Origin: Lachnospiraceae bacterium
Lineage (GTDB): Bacteria > Bacillota > Clostridia > Lachnospirales > Lachnospiraceae
DNA length: 63,239 nt
NCBI GenBank assembly: GCA_017635395.1
Contig: JAGBLN010000026.1
Location: 1-63,239, forward strand
Direction of reading: 5' to 3'
The position numbers and the translations under genes are program-made. Positions 7,133-15,346 of this stretch are shown here, piece by piece (positions within the stretch are counted from its first letter, which is position 1; the number at the start of each line of letters is the position of its first letter). The notes below the pieces were generated by a model. That model saw only the letters and a program-made list of their open reading frames with translations. It did not search any database and was not told the DNA's origin.

Positions 7133-9457
7133 TCAGTTTCTGATAGTGTAGCTGCCATTGCCCTTCTTTTCAAAGCGTGCAAGCCACTCTTTCGCCTTCT
7201 CGTTGCCGTGGTTTGCAGCCTTGGCAAAATGTGCATAAGCCTCGTTATAATTAGGCAGGCCATTTACGGGACGGGTCTTCAGGAAACCGATAACAACCTC
7301 GGCATCCTTTTCGCCTTCATCCAGCGCTTCCTGCGCATATACATTAGCTTCCTTATACATCTCAATCGTAGGCTTGAACCCAAATACACTGTCAACATTC
7401 GCAAGACAATATGCTATCCTGTACTTGGCAAAGCGGTCGGTTGCAGAGATTTCAAGTACCTTCTTATACCATTCGACAGCCTTCAGCGGATCCCTCTTTA
7501 CGCCTGTACCATAGTCATACGCAAGGGCGATATTTCTGATACTGCGCTCCTGACCAAGCTCTGCGCCCTTGGAATTCCATACGAAGGCTTCTTTCGGATC
7601 ACGCTTTACACCGTCTCCGTACAGAAGACACTGTCCCACCATGGCAACGCCCAAAGGAGCATCCTCATCAGCGCAGGCCTTATAATACTTGAAAGCCATC
7701 TGCATGTCTTTCTTTACCGTCAGACCCTCTCTGTAAACCTTAGCAAGGAAAAGCTGTGCTTTAATAAATTCCTGTTTATTGTTGATGACCTCAGGATCCT
7801 CAAGTGCTTTGGAAAGCAGCTCGACCATAAGCCCTTCCTTATCGGGTACTTCACTTCGGTTCCTGATAACCCAGTCTGAATACCTGATTGCTGACAGAGA
7901 CTTTCCGTGTAATGCCGCATCCTTTACCAAAGGCACGCCAAGCTTGTAGGCTCTCTCATCATAATAATGAACGCCAAGCACATCCTCAAGCTTAAGGAAT
8001 GTCTCATTGTCCTCACTGTCAGATACTTTTTCGCCAGTCTTGGATTCGTACTCCTTGAAGCTGTCCAGTGCAACTTCCAGCTCGTTAATGGAAGTTATCG
8101 TTCCCTTTTCCCAATCTTTCAATGCAGACTTAGCACTCTCATTGGCAGTCTTTAACAGATCCTCAAGAGCCTTACGTTCTTCCTCAACCTTAGCCTGTCT
8201 TGCTGCTTCTTCTTCAGCACGTTTTCTTTCTTCTTCAGCCTTCCTGGCGGCCTCCTCTTCAGCACGCCTTCTGGCTTCTTCTTCCCTGCGTGCAGCTTCT
8301 TCCTCTACGCGCTTTCTCTCTTCTTCAGCCTTCTTGGCAGCTTCCTCTGCAAGGCGCTTTGCCTCTTCAGCCTTCTTGGCAGCCTCTTCAGCTACACGCT
8401 TTCTTTCCTCTTCAGCCTTTCTAGCAGCCTCTTCTACGGCAAGGCGTTCTTCCTCTGCCTTTCTGGCAGCCTCTTCAGCAGCCTTTCTTTCTTCTTCAGC
8501 CTTCCTTACAGCTTCTTCCTCTGCAAGACGCTTTTCCTCAGCCGCTTTTCTTTCTGCTTCTTCTGCGGCTTTTCTCTCTTCTTCATCCTTCTTGGCAGCT
8601 TCTTCCTCTGCCCGTCTGCGCTCCTCTTCAGCTTTTCTTGCCGCTTCAGCTTCCTTGCGCTTTCTGATTTCTTCCTGCTCGCGCCTCTCTTCTTCTTCCT
8701 TAAGTGCTCTGCGTGCAGCTTCCATATCGCTTATGGGTTTTTGCTGCGGAGCAGAAGGCGCTACAGGCGCCGACTGAACGGGAGAAGGAACCGGAGCAGC
8801 CGGAACAGGAGCAGGAGCAACAACGCCGCCTGAGTAATTATCCTGTGTCACACCTTCCTGATCAACAGGCTGAGATACAGGTGCGCCGACAACAGAGCCG
8901 GCAGATCCCGGCTGGGGTATACTCCATGCAGCGGCTGCCGGCTGCACATAATCGTCTTTTTTCTGTTCCTTTCTTTCACCGGCAAGATGGCTGGCCGGGT
9001 TCTGGGTAACACCGGTATTCGCACCGCCGCCTAGTGACGACGAAAAATCTTCTGCCGACTTCAAAAAATCTAATTCCGGCACATCCGCCTTCGGAGCTTC
9101 CGGTGCGGGTGCAGCATTTCCATCAGCAGCCTGCATAGTTTCCGCAGAGGCATCCGCTCCTTGATCACCGCCGTTTTCAAAATCAAGGCCGGCACCTTCA
9201 GGTGCTGGAGCATTCTTATTTTCATCAAGGAAAGACAAGGAAACCCCGCCCTCCGTCGGTTTTCCGCAAGCAAAACAGAACTTCGCTTTACCTTCAAGCG
9301 TAGTTCCACAATATATGCACTTCTTCTGTTTTGGCCCGAAATCGATTATCCCGAAAAGAGAAGTTGATTTGGTCTCGGTAATCTCCGATGATCCGCATTT
9401 GCCGCAAAACTTATCATGCTTGCCAAGTTTGTTTCCGCATTTTGCGCAAACCTTCAT
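7133..9457 (-). CDS. Double zinc-ribbon, coiled-coil and Sel1-repeat protein
   Basis: 774 residues from the ATG at 9457 (GGGGG eight bases upstream), which starts right at the first zinc ribbon. Two zinc ribbons come first (CAKCG...CGKCG and CIYCG...CFACG), then a proline/alanine-rich linker. A highly charged coiled coil of repeated AARKAEEERKR units spans about 170 residues. Sel1-like repeats (YGDGVKRDPKEAFVWNSKGAELG; YGTGVKRDPLKAVEWYKKV) end the protein. There is no membrane segment, so it is probably a cytosolic scaffold. Function and partners are unknown. Transcribed alone, with its own terminator and a TATAAT -10 at 9532-9537. Confidence 0.85.
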   Translation of the reverse strand: MKVCAKCGNKLGKHDKFCGKCGSSEITETKSTSLFGIIDFGPKQKKCIYCGTTLEGKAKFCFACGKPTEGGVSLSFLDENKNAPAPEGAGLDFENGGDQGADASAETMQAADGNAAPAPEAPKADVPELDFLKSAEDFSSSLGGGANTGVTQNPASHLAGERKEQKKDDYVQPAAAAWSIPQPGSAGSVVGAPVSQPVDQEGVTQDNYSGGVVAPAPVPAAPVPSPVQSAPVAPSAPQQKPISDMEAARRALKEEEERREQEEIRKRKEAEAARKAEEERRRAEEEAAKKDEEERKAAEEAERKAAEEKRLAEEEAVRKAEEERKAAEEAARKAEEERLAVEEAARKAEEERKRVAEEAAKKAEEAKRLAEEAAKKAEEERKRVEEEAARREEEARRRAEEEAARKAEEERKRAEEEAARQAKVEEERKALEDLLKTANESAKSALKDWEKGTITSINELEVALDSFKEYESKTGEKVSDSEDNETFLKLEDVLGVHYYDERAYKLGVPLVKDAALHGKSLSAIRYSDWVIRNRSEVPDKEGLMVELLSKALEDPEVINNKQEFIKAQLFLAKVYREGLTVKKDMQMAFKYYKACADEDAPLGVAMVGQCLLYGDGVKRDPKEAFVWNSKGAELGQERSIRNIALAYDYGTGVKRDPLKAVEWYKKVLEISATDRFAKYRIAYCLANVDSVFGFKPTIEMYKEANVYAQEALDEGEKDAEVVIGFLKTRPVNGLPNYNEAYAHFAKAANHGNEKAKEWLARFEKKGNGSYTIRN
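8190..8690 (-). repeat. Degenerate in-gene repeat coding the E/A/K/R coiled coil
   Basis: About 500 bases of imperfect tandem units rich in GAAGAAG and GCTGC codons, coding AARKAEEER-type heptads. The composition creates long false open frames on the opposite strand (for example 8007-8777). The copy number may vary between strains. Confidence 0.75.
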
Positions 9458-9597
9458 GTCACGTACCCCCATATTTCTATGATTCATATCTGACGGCGCA
9501 CTAACCAAGTAATGCACTCGTTAAATATTATATTATACAGAGTAAAAATAGTAAAGTAATTTGAAGAAAAATAATGTCCTAAATTACACGTTTTTAC

Positions 9598-9629
9598 AAA
9601 AAAGGCATCTGCAAATTTCTGCAAATGCC
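9598..9629 (-). terminator. Terminator of the 3D-domain gene
   Basis: 10-bp stem (arms 9604-9613 and 9620-9629) and T6 on the minus strand, 25 bases after the stop. Confidence 0.85.
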
Positions 9630-9654
9630 CTATCCGTTAAAAACAAGTTTTCTA

Positions 9655-10857
9655 TTACTGAACTACTATCACATGCAGCATCTTTTTGCCAAATGCTTTA
9701 GCCTCTTCGTGAGTGTCAAAGTAAACATCGATATGGTTTTCCTTAATCTTTCCGCCACAGTCCTCTGCGATAAAAGTTCCCAGCCCTTCAATCTCCACAA
9801 CCGAACCGTAGGGAATGACTGTGGGATCAACAGCTATGGTCCTTCCGGCTTCCGGAACAGTTCCGGTAGCAGTATGAGGTTCACCGCCATTAAGTTCATT
9901 GCTGTATTTCTGGCAGCAAATACGGCACGGGCAATACGCAGTTACCTCAAACAGCTCTCCGCCACCCGCATTTACGTCCTTGGTATTATCAGTAATTGCA
10001 TCAGTTTTAATATATCCGCTTTTTCCATTGTATGCGATACGGCAATATTCGCCCTCGCCGCTGCCGAACACGAGTATTATCATGCCTTCAGGTATTGACA
10101 TCATAACATCCGACTTGCTGTCAGGCTTTTCGTACATCTTGACATAACGCGCAGTCCTGTATACTACCTCGTTTATGTGCGCTGTCTCTGCTGACTGAGC
10201 CTTAGGAGTTTCAGTTTCAGCCGAAGAATCCTCCTGGTAAACCATGCTGTCCAGATTGATCCCGGCACCAGCTCCCATTAGCGCGGATAATGCACCGAGC
10301 CCAGCCTTGCGAGAAGGTGCCGAACTTGTTTGAGCCGCAGGCTCCATAGAGACCATAACAGTCAATCCTTTTTCATTAGCTACTGACCATGCATCTGATG
10401 ATGTCATAACAAATTTAACCGGCGCTTCAAATTTCGTCAGCCCCTTTTCCTTTGCGATAACCCAAGCATCCGACGCAGTCATAACCTTTGTGCCTGTTGC
10501 AGGATTCCCGCCAAGCATAGTCTTTGTGCCGCCCGCCGGTGCGTCCTTCTCTGCAGCCTTTATGCATCCGGTAAAGATATACCCCGTTTCTCCGTCAAAA
10601 GATACCATGGAATAATCCGGATCAGCCTTAACATCAAGCATAAGCACAACTGATCCCTTTTTTGCAGTGCCAATCTGCCTCGAGCTCTTATCAGGCTTTT
10701 CTCTTATGCACGCATTCGCAATAACTTCATAATACATGCCGGCATCAGCCCCGGCAGCAACCGCCTGCGAGGGCGTATACGCAAAACATACAGCCAGTAT
10801 CAGCGCCGTTAACGCTGTATAGCACGCAAGCATTTTTATCGTTACAAACTTTTTCAT
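9655..10857 (-). CDS. Secreted SH3 and 3D-domain cell wall protein
   Basis: 400 residues from the ATG at 10857 (AGAGG ten bases upstream). A signal peptide ends near AVAAGADA. It is followed by an SH3-like domain (NACIREKPDKSSRQIGTAKKG), a linker with two copies of a VMTxSDAW...EKGLT motif, a second SH3-like domain (RTARYVKMYEKPDSKSDVM) and a C-terminal 3D domain (FEVTAYCPCRICC, GRTIAVDPTVIPYGS, FIAEDCGGKIKENHIDVYF). The 3D domain is the double-psi barrel of muralytic enzymes (MltA, YocH, YuiC), with the name-giving Asp residues present. Likely a peptidoglycan-acting enzyme outside the cell. A WalR-like box in front supports a cell wall role. Confidence 0.88.
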   Translation of the reverse strand: MKKFVTIKMLACYTALTALILAVCFAYTPSQAVAAGADAGMYYEVIANACIREKPDKSSRQIGTAKKGSVVLMLDVKADPDYSMVSFDGETGYIFTGCIKAAEKDAPAGGTKTMLGGNPATGTKVMTASDAWVIAKEKGLTKFEAPVKFVMTSSDAWSVANEKGLTVMVSMEPAAQTSSAPSRKAGLGALSALMGAGAGINLDSMVYQEDSSAETETPKAQSAETAHINEVVYRTARYVKMYEKPDSKSDVMMSIPEGMIILVFGSGEGEYCRIAYNGKSGYIKTDAITDNTKDVNAGGGELFEVTAYCPCRICCQKYSNELNGGEPHTATGTVPEAGRTIAVDPTVIPYGSVVEIEGLGTFIAEDCGGKIKENHIDVYFDTHEEAKAFGKKMLHVIVVQ

Positions 10858-10899
10858 AAATCTAATATCCTCTCTTGCCTTCACGCTTGGAAGGGCAGC

Positions 10900-10922
10900 G
10901 CATTGAACTATATAGTCAATGC
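10900..10922. promoter_or_regulatory. 23-bp near-palindrome upstream of the 3D-domain gene
   Basis: GCATTGA and TCAATGC arms flank an AT-rich centre that contains TATAGT on the minus strand. It could be an operator or part of a second promoter. No factor is assigned. Confidence 0.35.
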
Positions 10923-10938
10923 AAATCTTGTTATCTTC

Positions 10939-10955
10939 TTAACACATTCTTAACA
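10939..10955 (-). promoter_or_regulatory. WalR (YycF)-type box
   Basis: On the minus strand TGTTAA-GAATG-TGTTAA fits the WalR consensus TGTWAH-N5-TGTWAH exactly. It lies between the -10 at 10969 and the gene. In Bacillus the 3D-domain gene yocH is a WalR target, so site and gene product agree. Whether this organism has WalKR cannot be seen here. Confidence 0.55.
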
Positions 10956-10968
10956 GTTTGTAACAATT

Positions 10969-10997
10969 ATGATACTTTTTTTGTAACAATATGTCAA
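10969..10997 (-). promoter_or_regulatory. Promoter of the 3D-domain gene
   Basis: Minus-strand TTGACA (10992-10997), 17-bp spacer, TATCAT (10969-10974). The leader would be about 105 nt and would include the WalR-like box. Confidence 0.7.
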
Positions 10998-11142
10998 CCT
11001 CTATATATTGTTATGTTTACCTGCCGCGGCTCTATATATTCAAAAAAATTATTTTACTACAATTCGTGCAGGAGTCCGGTTTCTGCAGCGCTATAAGAAA
11101 ACCGCCCAGACTCATCCATGCAACAGATATATTTTTCTGCAC

Positions 11143-11170
11143 AAAAATACGACGCTGTATAGCGCCGTAT
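11143..11170 (-). terminator. Terminator of the hpr-greA operon
   Basis: 10-bp stem with one mismatch (arms 11148-11157 and 11162-11170 region) and T5 on the minus strand, right after greA. Confidence 0.8.
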
Positions 11171-11174
11171 CAAC

Positions 11175-11645
11175 TCATTTATTTATTTCTATCACGGTTA
11201 CGCCAAAGCTGCTTCCGTCTTCCAGTTTTACTTTCACATTATCGCCTGCGCTATGTCCCCTCAAAGCCCTGCCTAAAGGCGACTCTATGCTGATGCAGTT
11301 GTTCAGTGTGTCCGTTCCTACCGTGGTCACCAGCGTATATTCATCAGTAAAACCGTCCGCATCAAAGCTTATCTTTATCTTATCACCGATGCCTGCACCG
11401 CCGCCTGCGGACTCTTCATTTATTACTACTGAAAACTTAAGCATCCTTTCCAGTGATCTTATACGGCTTTCGTTTTTGTTCTTCTCACGCTTGGCCGCAT
11501 AATATTCAAAATTCTCGCTCAAGTCCCCCTGCTCCCTGGCAACCTTAACCGCTTCTATAAGTTCCGGCCTGAGTTCCAGTTTGCGGTATTCTATCTCAGC
11601 CTTTATCTTGTCGATATCCTTCTGAGTAAGCTGATGCGACTTCAA
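11175..11645 (-). CDS. greA: GreA/GreB-family transcript cleavage factor
   Basis: 156 residues. The N-terminal coiled coil carries the conserved acidic tip (AREQGDLSENFEYYAAK) that rescues backtracked RNA polymerase; the C-terminal domain has the typical SPLGRALRGHSAGD motif. The start is TTG at 11645, three bases after the stop of the HPr-like gene, with AGGAA six bases upstream inside that gene's last codons, so translation is coupled. Pairing with an HPr-like regulator is unusual. It may be a second Gre paralogue; a copy elsewhere in the genome cannot be excluded. Confidence 0.9.
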   Translation of the reverse strand: MKSHQLTQKDIDKIKAEIEYRKLELRPELIEAVKVAREQGDLSENFEYYAAKREKNKNESRIRSLERMLKFSVVINEESAGGGAGIGDKIKISFDADGFTDEYTLVTTVGTDTLNNCISIESPLGRALRGHSAGDNVKVKLEDGSSFGVTVIEINK

Positions 11646-11648
11646 GAT

Positions 11649-11894
11649 TTATTCCTCGAAACAGCCTGAGATTTCATTCACAGCCCTGATCTCGTCTGTA
11701 CCGTCAGCTGTAAGTTCAAAGCTGGTACCCTTCTTTAAATTAAGAACGGTCATTCCCATGATGCTTTTCATATTGATTTCTTTGTTGCCTTCGCTGATCT
11801 TTAAAGAGCAGTCATAATGGCAAGCCGACTGAACCAGATAAGGAATAATGTCCATATCCATATCTTTTTCTACAAGAATTGTTTTAGTGATCAT
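11649..11894 (-). CDS. HPr-like protein lacking the active-site histidine (Crh-like)
   Basis: 81 residues from the ATG at 11894 (AGAGG nine bases upstream). The fold is HPr: YLVQSACHYDCSLKI matches helix 1 and beta 2, and NMKSIMGMTVLNLKKG matches the regulatory Ser46 loop. The GIHARP active site is replaced by DMDIIP, so His15 and Arg17 are missing and it cannot carry phosphate in the PTS. Retained Ser46 without His15 is the pattern of Crh, the Bacillus co-effector of CcpA, so a regulatory role via HPr kinase is a reasonable inference. Coupled to greA. Confidence 0.8.
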   Translation of the reverse strand: MITKTILVEKDMDMDIIPYLVQSACHYDCSLKISEGNKEINMKSIMGMTVLNLKKGTSFELTADGTDEIRAVNEISGCFEE

Positions 11895-11953
11895 CCCGGG
11901 TATCCTCTCATATTTTATTGTCGGTCCAGCGGATACAATCCGCAACATATGTT

Positions 11954-11981
11954 AGGATAACATAATTTTTTTATCTTTCAA
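11954..11981 (-). promoter_or_regulatory. Promoter of the hpr-greA operon
   Basis: Minus-strand TTGAAA (11976-11981), 16-bp spacer, TATCCT (11954-11959) with an extended TG. The -35 lies inside a 16-bp palindrome, TTATCTT-TC-AAGATAA (11971-11986), a possible operator. Confidence 0.65.
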
Positions 11982-12060
11982 GATAAGAACTAACTAAAAA
12001 GCACAAAGAAAAAAGCTTTTATATAGATAATTTGACGAAACAATGAAATTGAAGACGGCC

Positions 12061-13461
12061 CTAGTCTGCTTTTTTATTCTTTCTGAATATAAGACTATAG
12101 ATCAGAATGATCCCTGCCACATAGAACAGCCCCCAGGTATATGACAGATACCTTTCTGTCGCGCCGATAGCCGCGCAGCACACAGCAAGGTTCCCTGTCG
12201 CCATAATGCACATGCCGGCCATAAACTCGGCAGCATCCATAGCTCTTTTCTTTATAAAACAAAAAACCGCTAGTATTATTGCTGAAAGCATCAAAGCGTA
12301 TGCAATGAAATAGCATAACGAAGTAAATACTGACAGCCTGAAAAATACAGCGCTTGCAGTTCCATAGAAGAACAGCGAAAAGAATCCGCCAAGCCATTGG
12401 AATAAATGCCTGGGGACAAGCTCTTTTTCCATTTTTCCGGCGATTTCTTCATATTTTTTATATACCTGCACATCTGTCAGTCCTTTTGCACCATAATAGT
12501 CCTCCGCATCCGGAATGAACATATGCAGTTTTAAATAAAGATTGGCATCCATGAGATGGTCATTGCGTTCAGCAAGGGTTGTTCCCCTGTTTTCATATAT
12601 ATATCCGCTTTCAAAAGTCTTATCAAATGCCATTCTGATAAAATCATAATCCTCATCATCTTTAAACAGCTCTGAATCATTTTCATCAGCGCAGTACAGA
12701 AAATTTATCATCATGCTTGTGTTCTCGAATTCCGGTTCGTAACTCTCGCCGTGAACAGCTGTCGTATATACATAATTAAAAGATTTGGAAAAGATCACAG
12801 CAAACAGTGCTCCGGCCAGTATGATAGCCGCCAACCGGACGGGTTTATTTTTCTTCGAAGACTCCCCGCTATCGGCCGTTTTCTTTTTTTCAACCAGCGA
12901 TACTGCCAAAAGATATATACCAAGAAGGAGGCTAAAGACCAGAGTCTCACGCATCTGGCCGCGAAGCACCATCATAAGCCCGGATAACATAAACGAAAAA
13001 AGCAGAAACATCCCACTCTTTCTAACAAGCGCATACAGGAAAAAAGCCATATACAGATAAAACAAGGGATAGCTTAAGCCTTCGGTAAGGACTGTCCTGT
13101 TGTACAGCACACCGTCCGTTAGCCCTGCTACATAAGGATAAATAACAAAAGGCCACAATACAAAAGTTAACCAGGATTTATATCCGAACAGAAATTTCAT
13201 TATATATAAGAGGAGCAATACTGACAGCAGAGCAAGTATGCTCTGGGCAAAAATAACAGTCTGAAGGTAATCAGCCCCCGCTGTCTTTCTGAAAAAAAAT
13301 AGCCAGAGCGGATATAACGGCGAGCGAAAAACAGCAAGGTCAATGTACCCCTGGGAATCATTGAACATAACAGGCGTTTTATCGCCGTAGAAAAAAAGAA
13401 TATATATAGAAAGAAGTGCTACGGTCAGCAGATCATAATACTTTTTTATAATTTCTTTCAT
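12061..13461 (-). CDS. Polytopic membrane protein, GT-C glycosyltransferase-like
   Basis: 466 residues from the ATG at 13461 (AGGA nine bases upstream); a TTG three codons earlier sits on the ribosome site itself. About 11-12 hydrophobic helices. The first periplasmic loop has an acidic DSQGYIDLAVFRSPLYPLW motif like those of GT39/RgtA-type lipid-linked sugar transferases, and a large extracytoplasmic loop lies between residues 230 and 350. The family assignment is tentative; it could transfer sugars or polyprenyl-linked groups at the cell surface. It stands alone, downstream of the tRNA-Gly terminator. Confidence 0.6.
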   Translation of the reverse strand: MKEIIKKYYDLLTVALLSIYILFFYGDKTPVMFNDSQGYIDLAVFRSPLYPLWLFFFRKTAGADYLQTVIFAQSILALLSVLLLLYIMKFLFGYKSWLTFVLWPFVIYPYVAGLTDGVLYNRTVLTEGLSYPLFYLYMAFFLYALVRKSGMFLLFSFMLSGLMMVLRGQMRETLVFSLLLGIYLLAVSLVEKKKTADSGESSKKNKPVRLAAIILAGALFAVIFSKSFNYVYTTAVHGESYEPEFENTSMMINFLYCADENDSELFKDDEDYDFIRMAFDKTFESGYIYENRGTTLAERNDHLMDANLYLKLHMFIPDAEDYYGAKGLTDVQVYKKYEEIAGKMEKELVPRHLFQWLGGFFSLFFYGTASAVFFRLSVFTSLCYFIAYALMLSAIILAVFCFIKKRAMDAAEFMAGMCIMATGNLAVCCAAIGATERYLSYTWGLFYVAGIILIYSLIFRKNKKAD

Positions 13462-13522
13462 TCTTTGCAATCCTGTTAATGAAAATAAAAATAATCACCG
13501 TTAAAACAAATAAATTATGAAT

Positions 13523-13553
13523 AAAAAAGCTCCGACATTGTATCGGAGCTTTT
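13523..13553 (-). terminator. Terminator of tRNA-Gly(GCC)
   Basis: 11-bp perfect stem (arms 13525-13535 and 13543-13553) with a T6 run on the minus strand, two bases after the tRNA. Confidence 0.85.
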
Positions 13554-13555
13554 CG

Positions 13556-13628
13556 AGCGATAGACGGGACTCGAACCCGCGAGCTCAACCTTGGCAAGGT
13601 CGCGTGCTACCAACTGCACCACTATCGC
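13556..13628 (-). tRNA. tRNA-Gly (GCC)
   Basis: Minus-strand cloverleaf with acceptor GCGATAG/CTATCGC, anticodon loop TTGCCAA (GCC), discriminator T, no encoded CCA. Single-gene unit with its own promoter and terminator. Confidence 0.95.
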
Positions 13629-13655
13629 ATCTCTGTGACTTACGCCAACAAAGAT

Positions 13656-13684
13656 ATAATACTACAAGCATCTATATTTGTCAA
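13656..13684 (-). promoter_or_regulatory. Promoter of tRNA-Gly(GCC)
   Basis: Minus-strand TTGACA (13679-13684), 17-bp spacer, TATTAT (13656-13661); start about 20 bases before the tRNA. Confidence 0.85.
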
Positions 13685-13742
13685 ACACTTTTTTGATTTT
13701 TTCAAAATTTTTTAAGCAGTCAAAAACGTAATGAATTCTTTA

Positions 13743-15104
13743 TTAAAGAGCATTTTTCTTCATAGTATAAATATGAACCAATGCATCATTAAGCCGTTCT
13801 TCCGTAATGGCTCCGTCATTTATGGAATCCATCAGGTACTGGTATGTTGTCTCAAAATCAGAACTTACATAAACCATATCTGCGCCAGCGTTTATCGCCC
13901 TCAGAGCAGCCTCCTGCTGGGAAAACTCAGCATCCTTCGCAATAACAGCCAGGTCATCCGTAATTATCACCCCTGCAAAGCCAAGCTGACCGCGTATATC
14001 ATCATTGATAAGCGATTCTGATATATATGCCGGCACGGAATTTCCGTCTGAATCACTTACTGCAAGATTGCCCACCATGATTGCTCCTGCCCCCTCGTTT
14101 ACAGCAGATTCAAAGGGTTTGTAATCAAACTCCCGAAGTTCATCCAGCGTTTTGCCTATTTCTGTCATCCCACCCTTAGGTGCAGAGCTTAAAGCCCCCT
14201 GTCCAGGGAAAGTATAAATGCACGAAACTATATTCTGATCTGAAAGCCCCGACACTGCTGAACCAGCCATGGATGCCACGATATCAGCATCAGATCCAAA
14301 AGATGCTTTGGCCTCATACGAGCCGTCCACGGCAACATCGCATAAAGGTGCTATATCCATATCAATATTATATTCATTCAATGCTGAGCCAATGGCAAGG
14401 TAAGCCTGATATGCATTGGTATTATCACCGGACGATCCAAGTTCCGGCCCTGAACTTATCTCCGCATCCAGAGCAACAGTTTTATTTGCGCTTCCGTCTT
14501 CCTTGACAGCCACAAGCAGGCCCCTCAGCTCATTTTCAGACGCATATACCTCAGCATATATATCCTTTGTTTTAGAAATAAGAGTCTTAAACTGTTCAGA
14601 ATCAACCCAGTTGTCCTTGTCATAGATCAAAATGCCTACCGGATATTTTTCAAGTGCAGCCTTAGTGCCTTCCCCAGCCTGTGTTGCAGCAGTTACTCCG
14701 GTAAGAGCCTCAGGTGTAGTCATTATAAGCGCACCGGCTTTTTCTTCAACACTCATGGACTCTATAGCAGCCAGAATATCAGGATCCACAGAAGATTCCT
14801 CCGGCGCATCTTCCGGAACTGAATCTTCAGAAACAACGTCTATATTGTCAGGCGTGGAAATAATAGCCTCCTCTTCAGATACTGAAGGTGTGGTTGCCAG
14901 ATTTTCTGAAATCCTCGCTTCAGTTTCAGCACGCTTTTCATTGAAAAAATCAGCCAGCTTTCTTACGCCGTAATATCCGCCAAGCCCGATGCAAAACATT
15001 ATTACAACAAGGAGCAGATATGCCAGCACCTGATTTCTCATCTGGCGTCTGCGCCTGATTTTTCTGCGTGATTCCGATGTAGTTTTTTTATTGTTCTTTT
15101 TCAT
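13743..15104 (-). CDS. GH3-family (NagZ-like) protein with degenerate catalytic motif
   Basis: 453 residues: basic N-terminus, one membrane helix (about residues 26-48), a Ser/Glu-rich linker and a GH3 N-terminal barrel from about residue 110. The nucleophile region GVIITDDLAV is intact (Asp383). In NagZ the loop K-H-F-P-G-H-G carries the residues for sugar binding and the acid/base His; here it reads YTFPGQGALSS (Tyr297-Thr298, Gln302), so these residues are lost. It is therefore a membrane-anchored beta-N-acetylglucosaminidase homologue that is either inactive or altered in specificity. Monocistronic, following the non-coding RNA unit. Confidence 0.82.
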   Translation of the reverse strand: MKKNNKKTTSESRRKIRRRRQMRNQVLAYLLLVVIMFCIGLGGYYGVRKLADFFNEKRAETEARISENLATTPSVSEEEAIISTPDNIDVVSEDSVPEDAPEESSVDPDILAAIESMSVEEKAGALIMTTPEALTGVTAATQAGEGTKAALEKYPVGILIYDKDNWVDSEQFKTLISKTKDIYAEVYASENELRGLLVAVKEDGSANKTVALDAEISSGPELGSSGDNTNAYQAYLAIGSALNEYNIDMDIAPLCDVAVDGSYEAKASFGSDADIVASMAGSAVSGLSDQNIVSCIYTFPGQGALSSAPKGGMTEIGKTLDELREFDYKPFESAVNEGAGAIMVGNLAVSDSDGNSVPAYISESLINDDIRGQLGFAGVIITDDLAVIAKDAEFSQQEAALRAINAGADMVYVSSDFETTYQYLMDSINDGAITEERLNDALVHIYTMKKNAL

Positions 15105-15295
15105 AGTTTTACTCTTATTCTATATCCGATACTGCCCACGCCCGCCGGCATAAAACATTCAGTCTCCCTTATCTGTTTACTCTCAAAATTATTACAATTT
15201 AAGAAAAACAAGCATAATTATATCATAGTAGTTTTCCGTCTGCCATACTTATATTCAAGTATACATAAAATTTTTCTGTAACCCATCAAAAACTC
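15105..15295. other. Intergenic, no feature seen
   Basis: 191 bases between the non-coding RNA terminator and the GH3-like gene. AT-rich; I see no open frame, tRNA or hairpin worth reporting. It probably holds the GH3 gene promoter, but no convincing -35/-10 pair stands out. Confidence 0.4.
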
Positions 15296-15346
15296 AAAAA
15301 TAAGAGCCCTTACAAATCATCTGTTTACGATCTGCAAGGGCTCTTA
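15296..15346 (-). terminator. Terminator of the non-coding RNA
   Basis: 11-bp stem TAAGAGCCCTT/AAGGGCTCTTA (15301-15311 and 15336-15346) enclosing a smaller stem, followed by T5 on the minus strand. Confidence 0.85.

Noticed and set aside
8007-8777. Long plus-strand open frame of Ser/Ala repeats
   Set aside because: It is the antisense shadow of the coiled-coil repeat of the zinc-ribbon/Sel1 gene, with no ribosome site of its own.
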